Source: Paenibacillus sp. FSL R5-0517
GTDB taxonomy: Bacteria > Bacillota > Bacilli > Paenibacillales > Paenibacillaceae
Assembly (NCBI RefSeq): GCF_037974355.1
Contig: NZ_CP150235.1
Coordinates: forward strand, 2,852,001-2,916,000
Reading direction: 5' to 3'
DNA: 64,000 nucleotides
Shown here: positions 26,256 to 35,301 of the stretch, in pieces
Layout: each line of letters opens with the position of its first letter
How positions within the stretch are numbered: position 1 is the stretch's first letter
Position numbers and translations under genes: made by a program
The notes under the pieces: generated by a model
The model's input: the letters and a program-made list of their open reading frames with translations, nothing else
Database searches by the model: none
Told to the model about the DNA's origin: nothing

Positions 26256-27342
26256 CGTGAAGCCTATGAAAGATCAGATCTGGGTCGTTGGCGGTTATGG
26301 TCAAGTAGGGCAGATGATATGTACTCAACTGGGACGTTTGTTCCCGGGGAAAGTATGGGCTGCGGGTACACGCATAAATCGTGCGGAAGAATTCAGCAGG
26401 TCTACAGGTGGTGCGGTACTGCCGCTACAACTGGATGTGACCAAACCTGTGGAGCCGTCCATGTTACGGTCTGTGAAGCTGGTCATCATGTGTGTCGATC
26501 AGAGTGATACCCGGTTTGTTGAATCCTGTGCACAAGCCGGAACCGATTATATTGATATTTCTGCAAAGTATGATTTTCTCGCTCAGGTTGAACAGCTGCA
26601 CACCACAATGCAACATTCCAAATCGACCGCAATACTCAGCGTTGGACTATCACCGGGAGTAACGAACTTGCTTGTACGCGAAGCGACCATGCATATGGAT
26701 CAGGTGGAGGAAGCAGACATTACCGTGATGCTGGGACTTGGAGAGAAACACGGAAAAGCAGCCGTGGAGTGGACGGTTGATCAGATGAATGCCACCTACC
26801 AGGTGATGCAAAAGGGCAAGCCTACGGAGGTGCAAAGTTTCGGAGATGGCAAAAGGATCGATTTTGGAGCGGAATTGGGTAACCGGAAGGCGTATCGATT
26901 TAACTTTTCGGACCAACACGTGGTTGCTCGGACCTTACGTATTCCAACCGTATCGACCAGACTATGCCTGGATTCCCGCTGGATCACAACATCCATGGCA
27001 ATCTCCAAACGTATAGGGCTGTTTTCCCTGCTGCGTATCCCGTCTATTCGGAATGGAACAGTGAAGGCCTTTGGTCTTATTCCTGGAGGAGAGCCGATGT
27101 ATGCGGTCAAGGTCGATGCCATTGGGTGGGAAAATGGGGAACGAATCCGCGTCGAACAATTGCTTGTTGGCGATAAGGAAGCAGATGCAACAGCAGCCGT
27201 AGCAGCAGCTGTGGCCGAACATGTATATAAAATAGAGTCAGCTTTGCCGCATGGTGTGTTTCATATCGAACAGGTTCTCTCGTTGCAGGACATTCAGGAT
27301 GCACTTCATACGCCACTAAAGGTGACGACCAGGATCACCTAG
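26239..27342 (+). CDS. saccharopine-dehydrogenase-like NAD(P)-binding protein
   Basis: A 367-residue soluble oxidoreductase. The Rossmann motif GGYGQVGQMIC is near residue 15, followed by the family's layout of AGTRI, LDVTKP, VDQSDTRFVESC-AGTDYIDISAKYDF and VGLSPGVTNLLVREA. This is the saccharopine-dehydrogenase/homospermidine-synthase-type fold. The substrate is unknown. The ATG at 26239 follows TGGAGGGG. Overlap with the methyltransferase suggests two steps on one molecule; that is inference. Confidence 0.8.
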   Translation: MQFETNVKPMKDQIWVVGGYGQVGQMICTQLGRLFPGKVWAAGTRINRAEEFSRSTGGAVLPLQLDVTKPVEPSMLRSVKLVIMCVDQSDTRFVESCAQAGTDYIDISAKYDFLAQVEQLHTTMQHSKSTAILSVGLSPGVTNLLVREATMHMDQVEEADITVMLGLGEKHGKAAVEWTVDQMNATYQVMQKGKPTEVQSFGDGKRIDFGAELGNRKAYRFNFSDQHVVARTLRIPTVSTRLCLDSRWITTSMAISKRIGLFSLLRIPSIRNGTVKAFGLIPGGEPMYAVKVDAIGWENGERIRVEQLLVGDKEADATAAVAAAVAEHVYKIESALPHGVFHIEQVLSLQDIQDALHTPLKVTTRIT

Positions 27343-27354
27343 TTTCATATTCTT

Positions 27355-27382
27355 TTGCTGGCACCCTCCGATCTGCTATGAT
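27355..27382 (+). promoter_or_regulatory. candidate promoter of the 97-residue protein gene
   Basis: TTGCTG, a 16-base spacer and TATGAT precede the ATG at 27417 by about 35 bases. Confidence 0.5.
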
Positions 27383-27416
27383 GTAACAATAATCATGGCA
27401 TGAATGGAGGGAGATC

Positions 27417-27710
27417 ATGAACTGCGTTGCTGTATTACCTTATTACAAAGTACAGAGAGAAGTGACGGGTCTCGCCCAAGAGATTGAAGTGAATGCCCGT
27501 TCGATGATTCTGTATTCAGATAAAATCGTGACCAAATACCGTGAGTTCAACATCACGGAAGTGTTTGATATGTCATTTCGCCGTATGGGTAATGAAGGTG
27601 GATTTTTCTATCTGCACACGAGCACTGGAGTATATCCATATATGGTCGAAATTGATCCCAAACCTTTTATACAAAGTTTCAGAAAGATGACGATTCAAAA
27701 ATTAAAATGA
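27417..27710 (+). CDS. small conserved-looking protein of unknown function
   Basis: A 97-residue soluble protein without signal or membrane segment. The strand-rich pattern (SMILYSDKIVTKYREFNITEVFDMSFRRMGNEGGFFYLHTSTGVYPYMVEIDP) with a final amphipathic helix resembles a small PH-like fold, as in bacterial YcxB/PH-domain families; this is a guess from shape, not a recognised motif. GGAGGGAG lies upstream of the ATG. It has its own candidate promoter and stands between the dehydrogenase and amidohydrolase genes. Confidence 0.7.
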   Translation: MNCVAVLPYYKVQREVTGLAQEIEVNARSMILYSDKIVTKYREFNITEVFDMSFRRMGNEGGFFYLHTSTGVYPYMVEIDPKPFIQSFRKMTIQKLK

Positions 27711-27788
27711 CTTGACCTTGCCGTTACGTGAAGGCTTAACCTCGGATATGGAAGGAACGATAACCAATTCAGAGGAGCTGTGAATGTA

Positions 27789-29081
27789 ATGAGTATACTG
27801 ATTCAGCAAGCTACGATTCTAACGATGAAAGATGCCGATGCCCCCTTTACGGGGGATATTCGTGTTGAAGGAGATCGCATTACGCAGATTGCTGACCACA
27901 TTTTGCCTCAACCGCAAGATGAGATTATTGATGGCCGCCATAAGATTGCCATGCCGGGTCTCATTAATGCCCACCAACATACACCAATGAGCCTGCTCCG
28001 GGGATTCTCGGATGATCTGAAGCTGATGGACTGGCTCGAACGCAAAATGCTGCCTGCTGAAGCGCGGATGAACCCGGAAGATATCTATTGGGGAGCTAAG
28101 TTATCCATCGCCGAGATGATCCGTTCGGGTACCACTGCCTTTGCCGATATGTACATTCATATGAACGAGATTGCCGAAGTGGTCAAGCGAACAGGTATCC
28201 GGGCATCGCTCACACGCGGAATGGTATTCATGGAGGACGATGGGGGACGCAGGTTGCAGGAAGCGATTGATCTTGTAGAGCGCTGGTCTGGAGCCGCCGA
28301 TGGGCGAATTACAACCATGTATGGACCCCACTCTCCTTACACATGTCCCGTAGAGCCACTCCGTGAAGTCATTGCTATGGCTGTCAAGGAGGATATCCCG
28401 CTGCATATTCATCTGGCTGAGACGAAAGAGGAAGTCGTGAAGATTCGTGAACGTTATGGTATGACCCCGACGGAGTATTTGGAAGAGGCGGGGATGTTCG
28501 AACAGGCACATGTGTTGCTTGCGCATGGTGTGCACCTCAATCGAAGAGATATCAGCAGATTGAAGGGTATGTGTGGTGGTGTAGCACACAATCCGGTCAG
28601 CAATCTGAAGCTAGGGTGTGGAATCGCTCCGATTACCGAGATGTTGGCCCAGGGGATTAACGTGGGGATCGGAACCGATGGAGCGGGAAGTGCCACAACC
28701 GTGGATATGTTCGAGGAGATCAAAGCGGCGACCTGGCTGCAAAAGCTAGACTATGGCGATCCCACACGCTTGCCAGCCAAGGACGTTCTACGCATGGCTA
28801 CACGCGGAAGTGCTATTCTGCTTGGTTTACAGGATGAAGTGGGTGTACTTGAGGTGGGGCGCAAGGCGGATCTGATCCTGATCGATCTGGCGAAACCACA
28901 TCTTCAACCGGTACATGAAGTAGAATCGTTACTGGCTTATAGTGTAAACGGTGCGGATGTGGATACCACGATTGTGAACGGTCAGCTCCTCATGCAAGGC
29001 AGGAAGTTGTTAACGATTGATGAGGATGAACTCTACCGTGAGGTGAAGGTTAGAGCCAAAAGGATTGTTGAGGGAATTTAA
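27789..29081 (+). CDS. mtaD: amidohydrolase, MTA/SAH deaminase family
   Basis: A 430-residue metal-dependent deaminase of the amidohydrolase superfamily. The metal ligands are visible in order: NAHQHTPMSLLRGF (near 65), HIHLAET (about 200), LAHGVHL (about 235) and GTDGAGS (about 295), with the trailing GxxxxGKADLILIDL-type segment (EVGRKADLILIDL). Members deaminate S-adenosylhomocysteine, 5'-methylthioadenosine or related adenosines. The ATG at 27789 is eleven bases after AGAGGAG; a GTG at 27780 is only two bases from it. A terminator follows. Exact substrate preference is not decidable. Confidence 0.85.
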   Translation: MSILIQQATILTMKDADAPFTGDIRVEGDRITQIADHILPQPQDEIIDGRHKIAMPGLINAHQHTPMSLLRGFSDDLKLMDWLERKMLPAEARMNPEDIYWGAKLSIAEMIRSGTTAFADMYIHMNEIAEVVKRTGIRASLTRGMVFMEDDGGRRLQEAIDLVERWSGAADGRITTMYGPHSPYTCPVEPLREVIAMAVKEDIPLHIHLAETKEEVVKIRERYGMTPTEYLEEAGMFEQAHVLLAHGVHLNRRDISRLKGMCGGVAHNPVSNLKLGCGIAPITEMLAQGINVGIGTDGAGSATTVDMFEEIKAATWLQKLDYGDPTRLPAKDVLRMATRGSAILLGLQDEVGVLEVGRKADLILIDLAKPHLQPVHEVESLLAYSVNGADVDTTIVNGQLLMQGRKLLTIDEDELYREVKVRAKRIVEGI

Positions 29082-29123
29082 TTTTTAGTGAATTTAATCC
29101 AAACTGGAAAAATATTTGTGCTC

Positions 29124-29158
29124 AAAACGCTATGGAGGCTTACTCCATGGCGTTTTTT
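29124..29158 (+). terminator. terminator of the amidohydrolase gene
   Basis: AAAACGCTATGGAG pairs with CTCCATGGCGTTTT (one T-G pair) around a five-base loop, ending in six T. Confidence 0.9.
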
Positions 29159-29273
29159 GTCGAATTACAACTGGGAATAGTTCCATGGTCCTGTTCAGAA
29201 TTGGTTCAGAATGACTCGTTATACTGAGCGTGTAGTTGTTCAAATTAGAAATGTACACGAGGAGGAACATGAA

Positions 29274-30329
29274 TTGAAGGGGAAACAAAACAAAAAACGG
29301 CTTAAGCCAATATTGAAAAAAAGCATGTTGACTGCGCTCGGATTGGGCATTGCATTGCCTATAGGTGGAACGCTTCCGCAGGCTGACGCAGGTGCAATTG
29401 GTCCGGTAATAAACATTTCACAACCTGTTCTTAATGATGGCATCAACTGGTTAAGTTATTCATCGAAACCAAATGATCCTTCTTTACGCGATGTGCCCAT
29501 CGAGGTGACCATCAATAGTATCATCAGAATCAATCTAAGTACACAATTTCGATCCGATGAGTATAGCCCGCCTACAGCCAGCTCAAGTGATAGCAGTATC
29601 GCTGAGGTGTATGTAGAAACCAGACAAGATGAGAATATGCCAACACCTGAGAGCACATTGGTGGTTATTCCTCGCCAAAGCGGCAAAATCAGCATCGAAT
29701 TAAAAGCGAATTATATGATCTCTGGTGCACCAGAGACTGTTACGGATAACATTGAACTTTACATTAGTAAAAAAGGGGATGTAAATGCAGACGGAAAAGT
29801 GAATTCCCTGGATGCATCTGACCTTTTCAGTTATCTTCGTAACATGATGACTCGTCGCAGCTTTTCTTATGTAGAGATGAACCGAATGGATGTGGATCGT
29901 AATACGGAACCCACGCTCGGGGACATGGATGCTTTGTTAAAAGGGTACAAAGGCAAAACACTTGGCGGAAAAAACAATGACTATGTGTTGACCTTCAAGC
30001 AAGTAGATGATGCGCCGTATGTACTAAATGGTGAATTGATGAATGCCATGTTAATTGGAAATGAAATTGGGGTTCGTCATTATATAATGGATATTGATTA
30101 CAATGATTCCCTTAATACTCCTTCTTACCAGTGGTACCGCGCGACAGAAGCTACGGGAGAAGATATGCTGCCAATCGAAGGGGAAACAGGAGCACAGTAT
30201 ACCGTTAAAGAAGAGGACGAAGGTTATTATCTTGTGCTCGAAGTTATTACTCAGTCCACTTGGGACTCCAATACGGAGCCTAGAAAAGTATACATTGTTG
30301 GAAAAGAAAAAATACAACACCTTGATTAA
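29274..30329 (+). CDS. secreted dockerin-containing protein
   Basis: A 351-residue exported protein. A signal peptide covers residues 1-40 (basic start, TALGLGIALPIGG core, cleavage after QADAGA or near it). A beta-rich domain (about 40-165) precedes a type-I-like dockerin at about 168-224. Its first calcium loop is DVNADGKVNSLD and its second is DVDRNTEPTLGD, each with ligands at positions 1, 3, 5 and 12. The C-terminal 120 residues look Ig-like (YQWYRA, GAQYTVKEEDEGYY). No enzymatic domain is visible. The TTG at 29274 follows GAGGAGG by eight bases. The next gene encodes a cohesin protein, its likely partner. Confidence 0.85.
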   Translation: MKGKQNKKRLKPILKKSMLTALGLGIALPIGGTLPQADAGAIGPVINISQPVLNDGINWLSYSSKPNDPSLRDVPIEVTINSIIRINLSTQFRSDEYSPPTASSSDSSIAEVYVETRQDENMPTPESTLVVIPRQSGKISIELKANYMISGAPETVTDNIELYISKKGDVNADGKVNSLDASDLFSYLRNMMTRRSFSYVEMNRMDVDRNTEPTLGDMDALLKGYKGKTLGGKNNDYVLTFKQVDDAPYVLNGELMNAMLIGNEIGVRHYIMDIDYNDSLNTPSYQWYRATEATGEDMLPIEGETGAQYTVKEEDEGYYLVLEVITQSTWDSNTEPRKVYIVGKEKIQHLD

Positions 30330-30420
30330 TTCATTTTTTTTAATTTGGATAAGGAATAACAATACTTTTTCTATCTTTACCATACGATCTATTAATTGAT
30401 ACAGACATGGAGGCTATTAC

Positions 30421-32352
30421 ATGTTTCAACCGAAAAAGAAACGTCCCAGAATCAGAAAAACAATGTCGGGTCTCATTGCACTGACATTACTCTCTTCACT
30501 CATATTGCCAAATGTAGCTGGAGCAGAGCCGGTAGAAGCAGCTCAAGTACAATTCGCAAATGTAAGCGTACAGGCAGGGCAGAGCGTTCATGTACCTGTT
30601 GCATTGAAGAAATCCTATTTCGGAGTGAAAGCTTATAATATGCAGATTGATTATGATACGTCTGCACTGGAAATTGTTCGGATCACGCCTAAATCCATCA
30701 ACGCCAACACCATATCCTCCAATGAAGAAGGTGTAGCAGATTTCCAGTATGAAATCAATAATGCAGAAGGCTGGGTACGGATCATTTGGGTTGATTTTTC
30801 TGGAGGGAACAATCCAATTGTAGATGAACAACAAATGTTTGATATCGAGATCAAAGCCAAAAACAATGCGACGCCGGGAACAAAACAGCTCTCTGTAGAT
30901 CAAACGGATTCAGAGCATTGGCATTTTACGAATGTTGAACATCAGAGCTACACTCAATTGTCCGGTGGAACCATCACAATTACAGCAGCAAACTCGGGCG
31001 GTGGTAATTCTACACCTAATCCAGGTTCCTCCTCGGGAGGGAGCCTATCGCCAACTTCACCAGTGGTTACAACTGTTCCTTCTACTCCAGCGGTAACCAA
31101 AGGTGTAGACATCTATGTGAACGGACAGAAACAGGAACAATCTGCTTCGGCTACCACATCAACGGTAAACAATCTGGTTACCACCACTGTTCACGTGGAT
31201 AATGACAAAGTCATCAATCAGATTGGAAGTGGACTAAGAACACTTCTGCTGCCGATTACAGGTACTGGCAAGGATGCGGTCGTTGGTGAACTGAACGGCA
31301 AACTGGTTAAAACGATGGAAGGAAGTAATGCCGAAGTTGTCATTCAGACAGACAGTGGTACGTACACCCTCCCGGCAAATCAGATTCAGATTGATCAGGT
31401 TCTGAACCAATTCGGTAGCACTGTTCCACTCGAAGATATCACCATTCAAATCGCTATTGCACCTAGTGCTGCATCCAAGCAATCAGCCATTCAGGCCGCA
31501 GCGGATAAGATGCAGAACACTTCGGTCGTTGCAGCTCCAGTTGATTTTGAAGTAAAAGCCATCTGGAATGGACAACAAGTTAATGTGGATCGGTTCAACT
31601 CTTATGTAGAACGCTCCATCACATTGCCAGAGGGAGTAGATGGTTCAAAGATTACGACTGGTGTTGTGCTTCAGCCGGATGGCAGTCTTCTGCATGTGCC
31701 GACGAAGGTTATCAAAGGTAACGTGCAAGATTCTGCTATTATTAACAGCTTGACGAACAGTACTTACGCCCTGATCTATCACCCGACAACATTCAGTGAT
31801 GTAACGAGTCACTGGAGCCGTGATGACGTACAAGATCAGGCATCCCGTCTGATCGTACAAGGAACCGGTGAGAACGTATTTGCGCCAGACCGGAGTATTA
31901 CGAGAGCGGAGTTCACAGCTGTTCTGTTAAGAGGTTTGGGTCTGCACTCCCCGATTAGCACAGAAGCGACATCATTCACGGATGTGAAGACAGGCAGCTG
32001 GTATGAGGATGAGGTTCAAACTGCCGTGTCCTACGGCTTGATCTCAGGTTATGCTGATGATAGCTTTCGTCCTAACAGCGAAATTTCTCGTGCTGAAGCG
32101 TTGACGATTGTGTCACGTGCGATGAAACTGGTCGGTCTGGCACAGGCCGACGCGTCAGAGACAACAAGTCTGCTGAGCACATATAGTGATAGTGCTAAAG
32201 TACAGGCTTGGGCTGCAGAGCCGGTTGCTTCGGCAATTAAACAAGAACTGGTACAAGGTGCTGATGGCAAATTGATGTCAGAAGCAGATATTAGTCGTGC
32301 GCAATCGGCGGCGATTGTGAAAAGGTTGCTGGCAAAAGCCGGATTAATCTAA
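30421..32352 (+). CDS. cohesin-like and SLH-domain surface anchoring protein
   Basis: A 643-residue cell-surface protein. After a signal peptide (about 1-37, LPNVAGAEP) comes a cohesin-type domain (about 40-190: AGQSVHVPVALKK, YNMQIDYDTSALEIV, GTKQLSVDQT). A Ser/Gly/Pro linker follows, then a middle beta domain (about 225-445) and three SLH repeats (about 460-640: FSDVTSHWSRDDVQ, FTDVKTGSWYEDEV and a third weaker one). SLH domains hold it to the wall polymer, and the cohesin can present a dockerin partner. The gene lies 91 bases after the dockerin gene with no terminator between, so the two are probably co-transcribed. ATG 30421 follows TGGAGG. Confidence 0.88.
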   Translation: MFQPKKKRPRIRKTMSGLIALTLLSSLILPNVAGAEPVEAAQVQFANVSVQAGQSVHVPVALKKSYFGVKAYNMQIDYDTSALEIVRITPKSINANTISSNEEGVADFQYEINNAEGWVRIIWVDFSGGNNPIVDEQQMFDIEIKAKNNATPGTKQLSVDQTDSEHWHFTNVEHQSYTQLSGGTITITAANSGGGNSTPNPGSSSGGSLSPTSPVVTTVPSTPAVTKGVDIYVNGQKQEQSASATTSTVNNLVTTTVHVDNDKVINQIGSGLRTLLLPITGTGKDAVVGELNGKLVKTMEGSNAEVVIQTDSGTYTLPANQIQIDQVLNQFGSTVPLEDITIQIAIAPSAASKQSAIQAAADKMQNTSVVAAPVDFEVKAIWNGQQVNVDRFNSYVERSITLPEGVDGSKITTGVVLQPDGSLLHVPTKVIKGNVQDSAIINSLTNSTYALIYHPTTFSDVTSHWSRDDVQDQASRLIVQGTGENVFAPDRSITRAEFTAVLLRGLGLHSPISTEATSFTDVKTGSWYEDEVQTAVSYGLISGYADDSFRPNSEISRAEALTIVSRAMKLVGLAQADASETTSLLSTYSDSAKVQAWAAEPVASAIKQELVQGADGKLMSEADISRAQSAAIVKRLLAKAGLI

Positions 32353-32415
32353 ACGATATAAGTTGAACTAAAGATTATTTACACAGACACTACGATGACA
32401 GAATAGTAACGAAAT

Positions 32416-32457
32416 AAGACAACCCGAGTCCTTATATCTGAGGATTCGGGTTGTCTT
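32416..32457 (+). terminator. strong hairpin after the cohesin-SLH gene
   Basis: AAGACAACCCGAGTCCT pairs with AGGATTCGGGTTGTCTT over 17 bp with one G-T. The T run is short, so it may be a 3'-end stabiliser backed up by the terminator at 32459. Confidence 0.7.
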
Positions 32458-32458
32458 G

Positions 32459-32501
32459 CACCTACACTTACTTGAAATGATTTATTTCAAGCAAAGCTGT
32501 A
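32459..32501 (+). terminator. second terminator after the cohesin-SLH gene
   Basis: CACCTACA pairs with TGTAGGTG around an inner CTTGAAAT/ATTTCAAG hairpin, followed by TTTTTT. Confidence 0.85.
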
Positions 32502-32551
32502 GGTGTTTTTTACATATCGTTCTATTGAACCACTCCTACAGGCCAATGGCC

Positions 32552-32592
32552 CAGTTCATTATCAGTTCATACAGATTTGGTACGATATGAAC
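32552..32592 (+). promoter_or_regulatory. CAGTTCAT direct repeats ahead of the fused ABC gene
   Basis: CAGTTCAT occurs at 32552-32559 and again at 32563-32570, exactly 11 bp apart, and ATGAAC (the inverse half) at 32587-32592. Tandem repeats at one helical turn are typical binding sites of OmpR-family regulators such as the one encoded at 34633. Confidence 0.45.
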
Positions 32593-32639
32593 ATCAAATA
32601 GATAGATATTGTGCTTGATCAGGAGAGGAAGAGATCCAT

Positions 32640-34604
32640 ATGAAAATACTAGAAGTCAAAAATGTGAAGAAGTCATACACCTTATATGGAAAAGAAAGAG
32701 TTCCGGTCCTCCACGGTTTGAACCTGAGTTTTGAGACGGGGGAATTTGTCTCTATCCTTGGTGAATCTGGCTGCGGTAAGTCGACACTGATGAATATCAT
32801 TGGTGGGATGGATTCCGATTATGAAGGGGACGTCGTTGTTCGTGGCAAGAACTTAAGTGCCATGACAGAGAAGGAAATGGACGATTACCGAAAGAATAAT
32901 ATCGGCTTTGTCTTTCAAAATTTCAATCTGATCCCGCATCTGTCTGTCCTCGAAAATGTGACGATTGCGATGCAAATGACGGATACCAATGAAAAAGAGC
33001 GAAATCAACGTGCCGTTGATATATTAACAGAGGTTGGACTGAAGGATCATCTGAACAAACGTCCCAACCAGTTATCCGGAGGTCAGAAGCAACGGGTTTC
33101 CATTGCACGGGCTTTATCCAACAATCCGGACATTATTCTCGCAGATGAACCGACAGGCGCGCTGGATCGAGAAAACGGAGATCAAATCCTGGCCCTGCTC
33201 GACAACATAGCCCAAAAGGGAATGCTTGTGATCGCCGTCACTCATTCGCAGAAAGTCGCTGACTCCGGTACACGTATTGTGAAGGTAGAGGAGGGGCGCA
33301 TCAGTGATGATATTCATCTCAAAGATCCTTCTACGACTGTCTACGAAAGTGGTCAAGGTTCTTCCCGGAGCCTGGGCTTGCTTGCTTCCTTTAAGATGGC
33401 ACTCAAAAATATGAAACTCAACGCCAAGCGTAATGTCCTGGTCGCTTTGGGTGGATCTATAGGTATATTAAGTGTACTGCTGATGCTTTCCTTGGGGAAT
33501 GGGATAACGACGTATATGAACGACGAAATCAATTCAAGTATGGACCCTTTGCTTGTGGATATAACCAAGCCGAGTGAAGAAGCCAAAGACATGCAAGGTC
33601 CCGAAGCCTTGATGGCAACAGGTGAACCGTTCACCGAAGCTGATATCGAGAGGATTCGCAATTTTCCTAATGTGGATCATGTAGAGACAATTACGACCAT
33701 TACAGGCCAATCAACGATGGTGAATGAAAAACAAAGTGTGGGACTTACGCAGTTAACGACATTAACGGATGCTTTTGATCCCGCACTGATGACAACGGGA
33801 GTTCTCCCGGCAGAAAATGAGATCTTGTTACCCCTTGATACGGCGAATAAATTAAGCGGAAATGACCAAGCTGATTCCATGATCGGCAAGTCCGTGCTTC
33901 TATATATCAATGAAATGGATAGCAATAATAAACCAGTGACTTTGGAGAAAGAAGTAACCATCTCAGGGATCTACGAAGCGGCAGATCAACGATCTCCAAT
34001 GCAACAATCCCCGGGATACATCTCATCAGAGACGTTAGAGCAGATGTTCTCGGACAAAGGAATATCAATTGGACCGATTCAGGTTAATGCCTATGCCACC
34101 GATATGAAATATGTAAATGATATCAATGAAGCTGCTGTTGACGCTGGCTTCGCAGGCTCCCAGATGGCCAAGGTCATGGAGAATATCACGACTTACGTAA
34201 GTATGGCTTCCATTGTACTCGCGGGTATTGCAGGCATTTCGTTGATCGTATCCGGTATTATGATACTAGTTGTACTCTATATTAGTGTCGTGGAACGCAC
34301 GAAAGAGATCGGAATACTGCGGGCAATTGGAGCGAGAAAGAAGGATATCAAGCGAATATTCTTCTCGGAATCTGCTTTATTAGGCGTATTTAGTGGTATT
34401 ATTGCGGTAATCTTTGCAGTGATCATAAGTTATGTGTTAAATATACTTCTGGACAATGCGTTTGGAGCAAAACTGATTCATCTCTCGGGATATTACATCT
34501 TGTTTGGTCTCGTGGTAAGTACAGCGATTAGTATCGTGGCTGGTTTGATGCCATCATCAAAAGCGGCGAAACTGGACCCGATGGAATCCTTGCGATACGA
34601 ATAA
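32640..34604 (+). CDS. fused ABC transporter ATPase/permease (MacB/FtsX type)
   Basis: A 654-residue protein with an N-terminal ATPase (about 1-225) fused to an FtsX-type permease. Walker A is GESGCGKST (about 41), the signature LSGGQKQRVSIARAL (about 145) and Walker B DIILADEPTGALD (about 165). The permease part has a first membrane segment near 270, a MacB-type extracellular domain (about 290-510) and three further segments ending PMESLRYE. Such pumps export or sense peptides, or work on cell-envelope stress. ATG 32640 follows AGGAGAGGAAGAG. A response regulator and kinase follow in the same operon and probably control it. Confidence 0.88.
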   Translation: MKILEVKNVKKSYTLYGKERVPVLHGLNLSFETGEFVSILGESGCGKSTLMNIIGGMDSDYEGDVVVRGKNLSAMTEKEMDDYRKNNIGFVFQNFNLIPHLSVLENVTIAMQMTDTNEKERNQRAVDILTEVGLKDHLNKRPNQLSGGQKQRVSIARALSNNPDIILADEPTGALDRENGDQILALLDNIAQKGMLVIAVTHSQKVADSGTRIVKVEEGRISDDIHLKDPSTTVYESGQGSSRSLGLLASFKMALKNMKLNAKRNVLVALGGSIGILSVLLMLSLGNGITTYMNDEINSSMDPLLVDITKPSEEAKDMQGPEALMATGEPFTEADIERIRNFPNVDHVETITTITGQSTMVNEKQSVGLTQLTTLTDAFDPALMTTGVLPAENEILLPLDTANKLSGNDQADSMIGKSVLLYINEMDSNNKPVTLEKEVTISGIYEAADQRSPMQQSPGYISSETLEQMFSDKGISIGPIQVNAYATDMKYVNDINEAAVDAGFAGSQMAKVMENITTYVSMASIVLAGIAGISLIVSGIMILVVLYISVVERTKEIGILRAIGARKKDIKRIFFSESALLGVFSGIIAVIFAVIISYVLNILLDNAFGAKLIHLSGYYILFGLVVSTAISIVAGLMPSSKAAKLDPMESLRYE

Positions 34605-34632
34605 AACGAATGGCGGAAAGGATAATGGCTAC

Positions 34633-35301
34633 ATGAACACGATTCTGGTGGTGGACGACGATTCCCATATCCGCAAATTAATCCGAATCTATCTTGAAAA
34701 GAATCAATTTTCCGTGCTGGAAGCAGCAGACGGTCAAGAGGCGTTAGATCTTCTCTCTCGTACGAAAGTTGATCTGGCGATTGTGGATGTAATGATGCCT
34801 CGAATCGACGGCATTGAATTGACAGAAGATATCCGATCCTATCTGGATATTCCGATCCTGATGGTCACCGCCAAGGGAGAATCCAAGGACAAGGTCAGAG
34901 GATTTAATGCCGGGTCAGACGATTACCTGGTTAAACCTTTTGATCCTGTGGAGTTAATCCTGCGTGTAAAATCGTTATTGAAACGATATAACAAAAGTTC
35001 ATCGAATATCATTCAGATCAGCGGTGTAACGATTGATTTGGGCAATCTGATGGTCGTTGCGGACGGACAAACGATTGAATTGAAAAAGAAGGAATGTGAA
35101 TTGTTATTTTCTCTGGCGAGTTCGCCAGGGAAAATATTCACACGTACACAGCTTATCGATGATCTATGGGGCATCGATTATGAAGGCGATGAGCGTACAG
35201 TCGACGTGCACATCAAGCGGTTAAGGGAACGGCTTGAACCTGTACCTGAACTGGTAATCTCAACGATAAGAGGACTTGGATATCGACTGGAGCGGGCATG
35301 A
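34633..35301 (+). CDS. OmpR-family response regulator of the fused ABC transporter
   Basis: A 222-residue regulator. The receiver has VVDDD at the start, the phospho-acceptor Asp in LAIVDVMMPRIDG (about 51) and Lys in DDYLVKPFDP (about 100). The C-terminal winged helix (about 125-220) includes LKKKECELLFSLASSPG and DERTVDVHIKRLRERL. The start has AAAGGA about ten bases upstream. The stop overlaps the kinase start by four bases. Likely targets are the operon's own promoter, where CAGTTCAT repeats at 11-bp spacing lie; this is inference. Confidence 0.92.
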   Translation: MNTILVVDDDSHIRKLIRIYLEKNQFSVLEAADGQEALDLLSRTKVDLAIVDVMMPRIDGIELTEDIRSYLDIPILMVTAKGESKDKVRGFNAGSDDYLVKPFDPVELILRVKSLLKRYNKSSSNIIQISGVTIDLGNLMVVADGQTIELKKKECELLFSLASSPGKIFTRTQLIDDLWGIDYEGDERTVDVHIKRLRERLEPVPELVISTIRGLGYRLERA

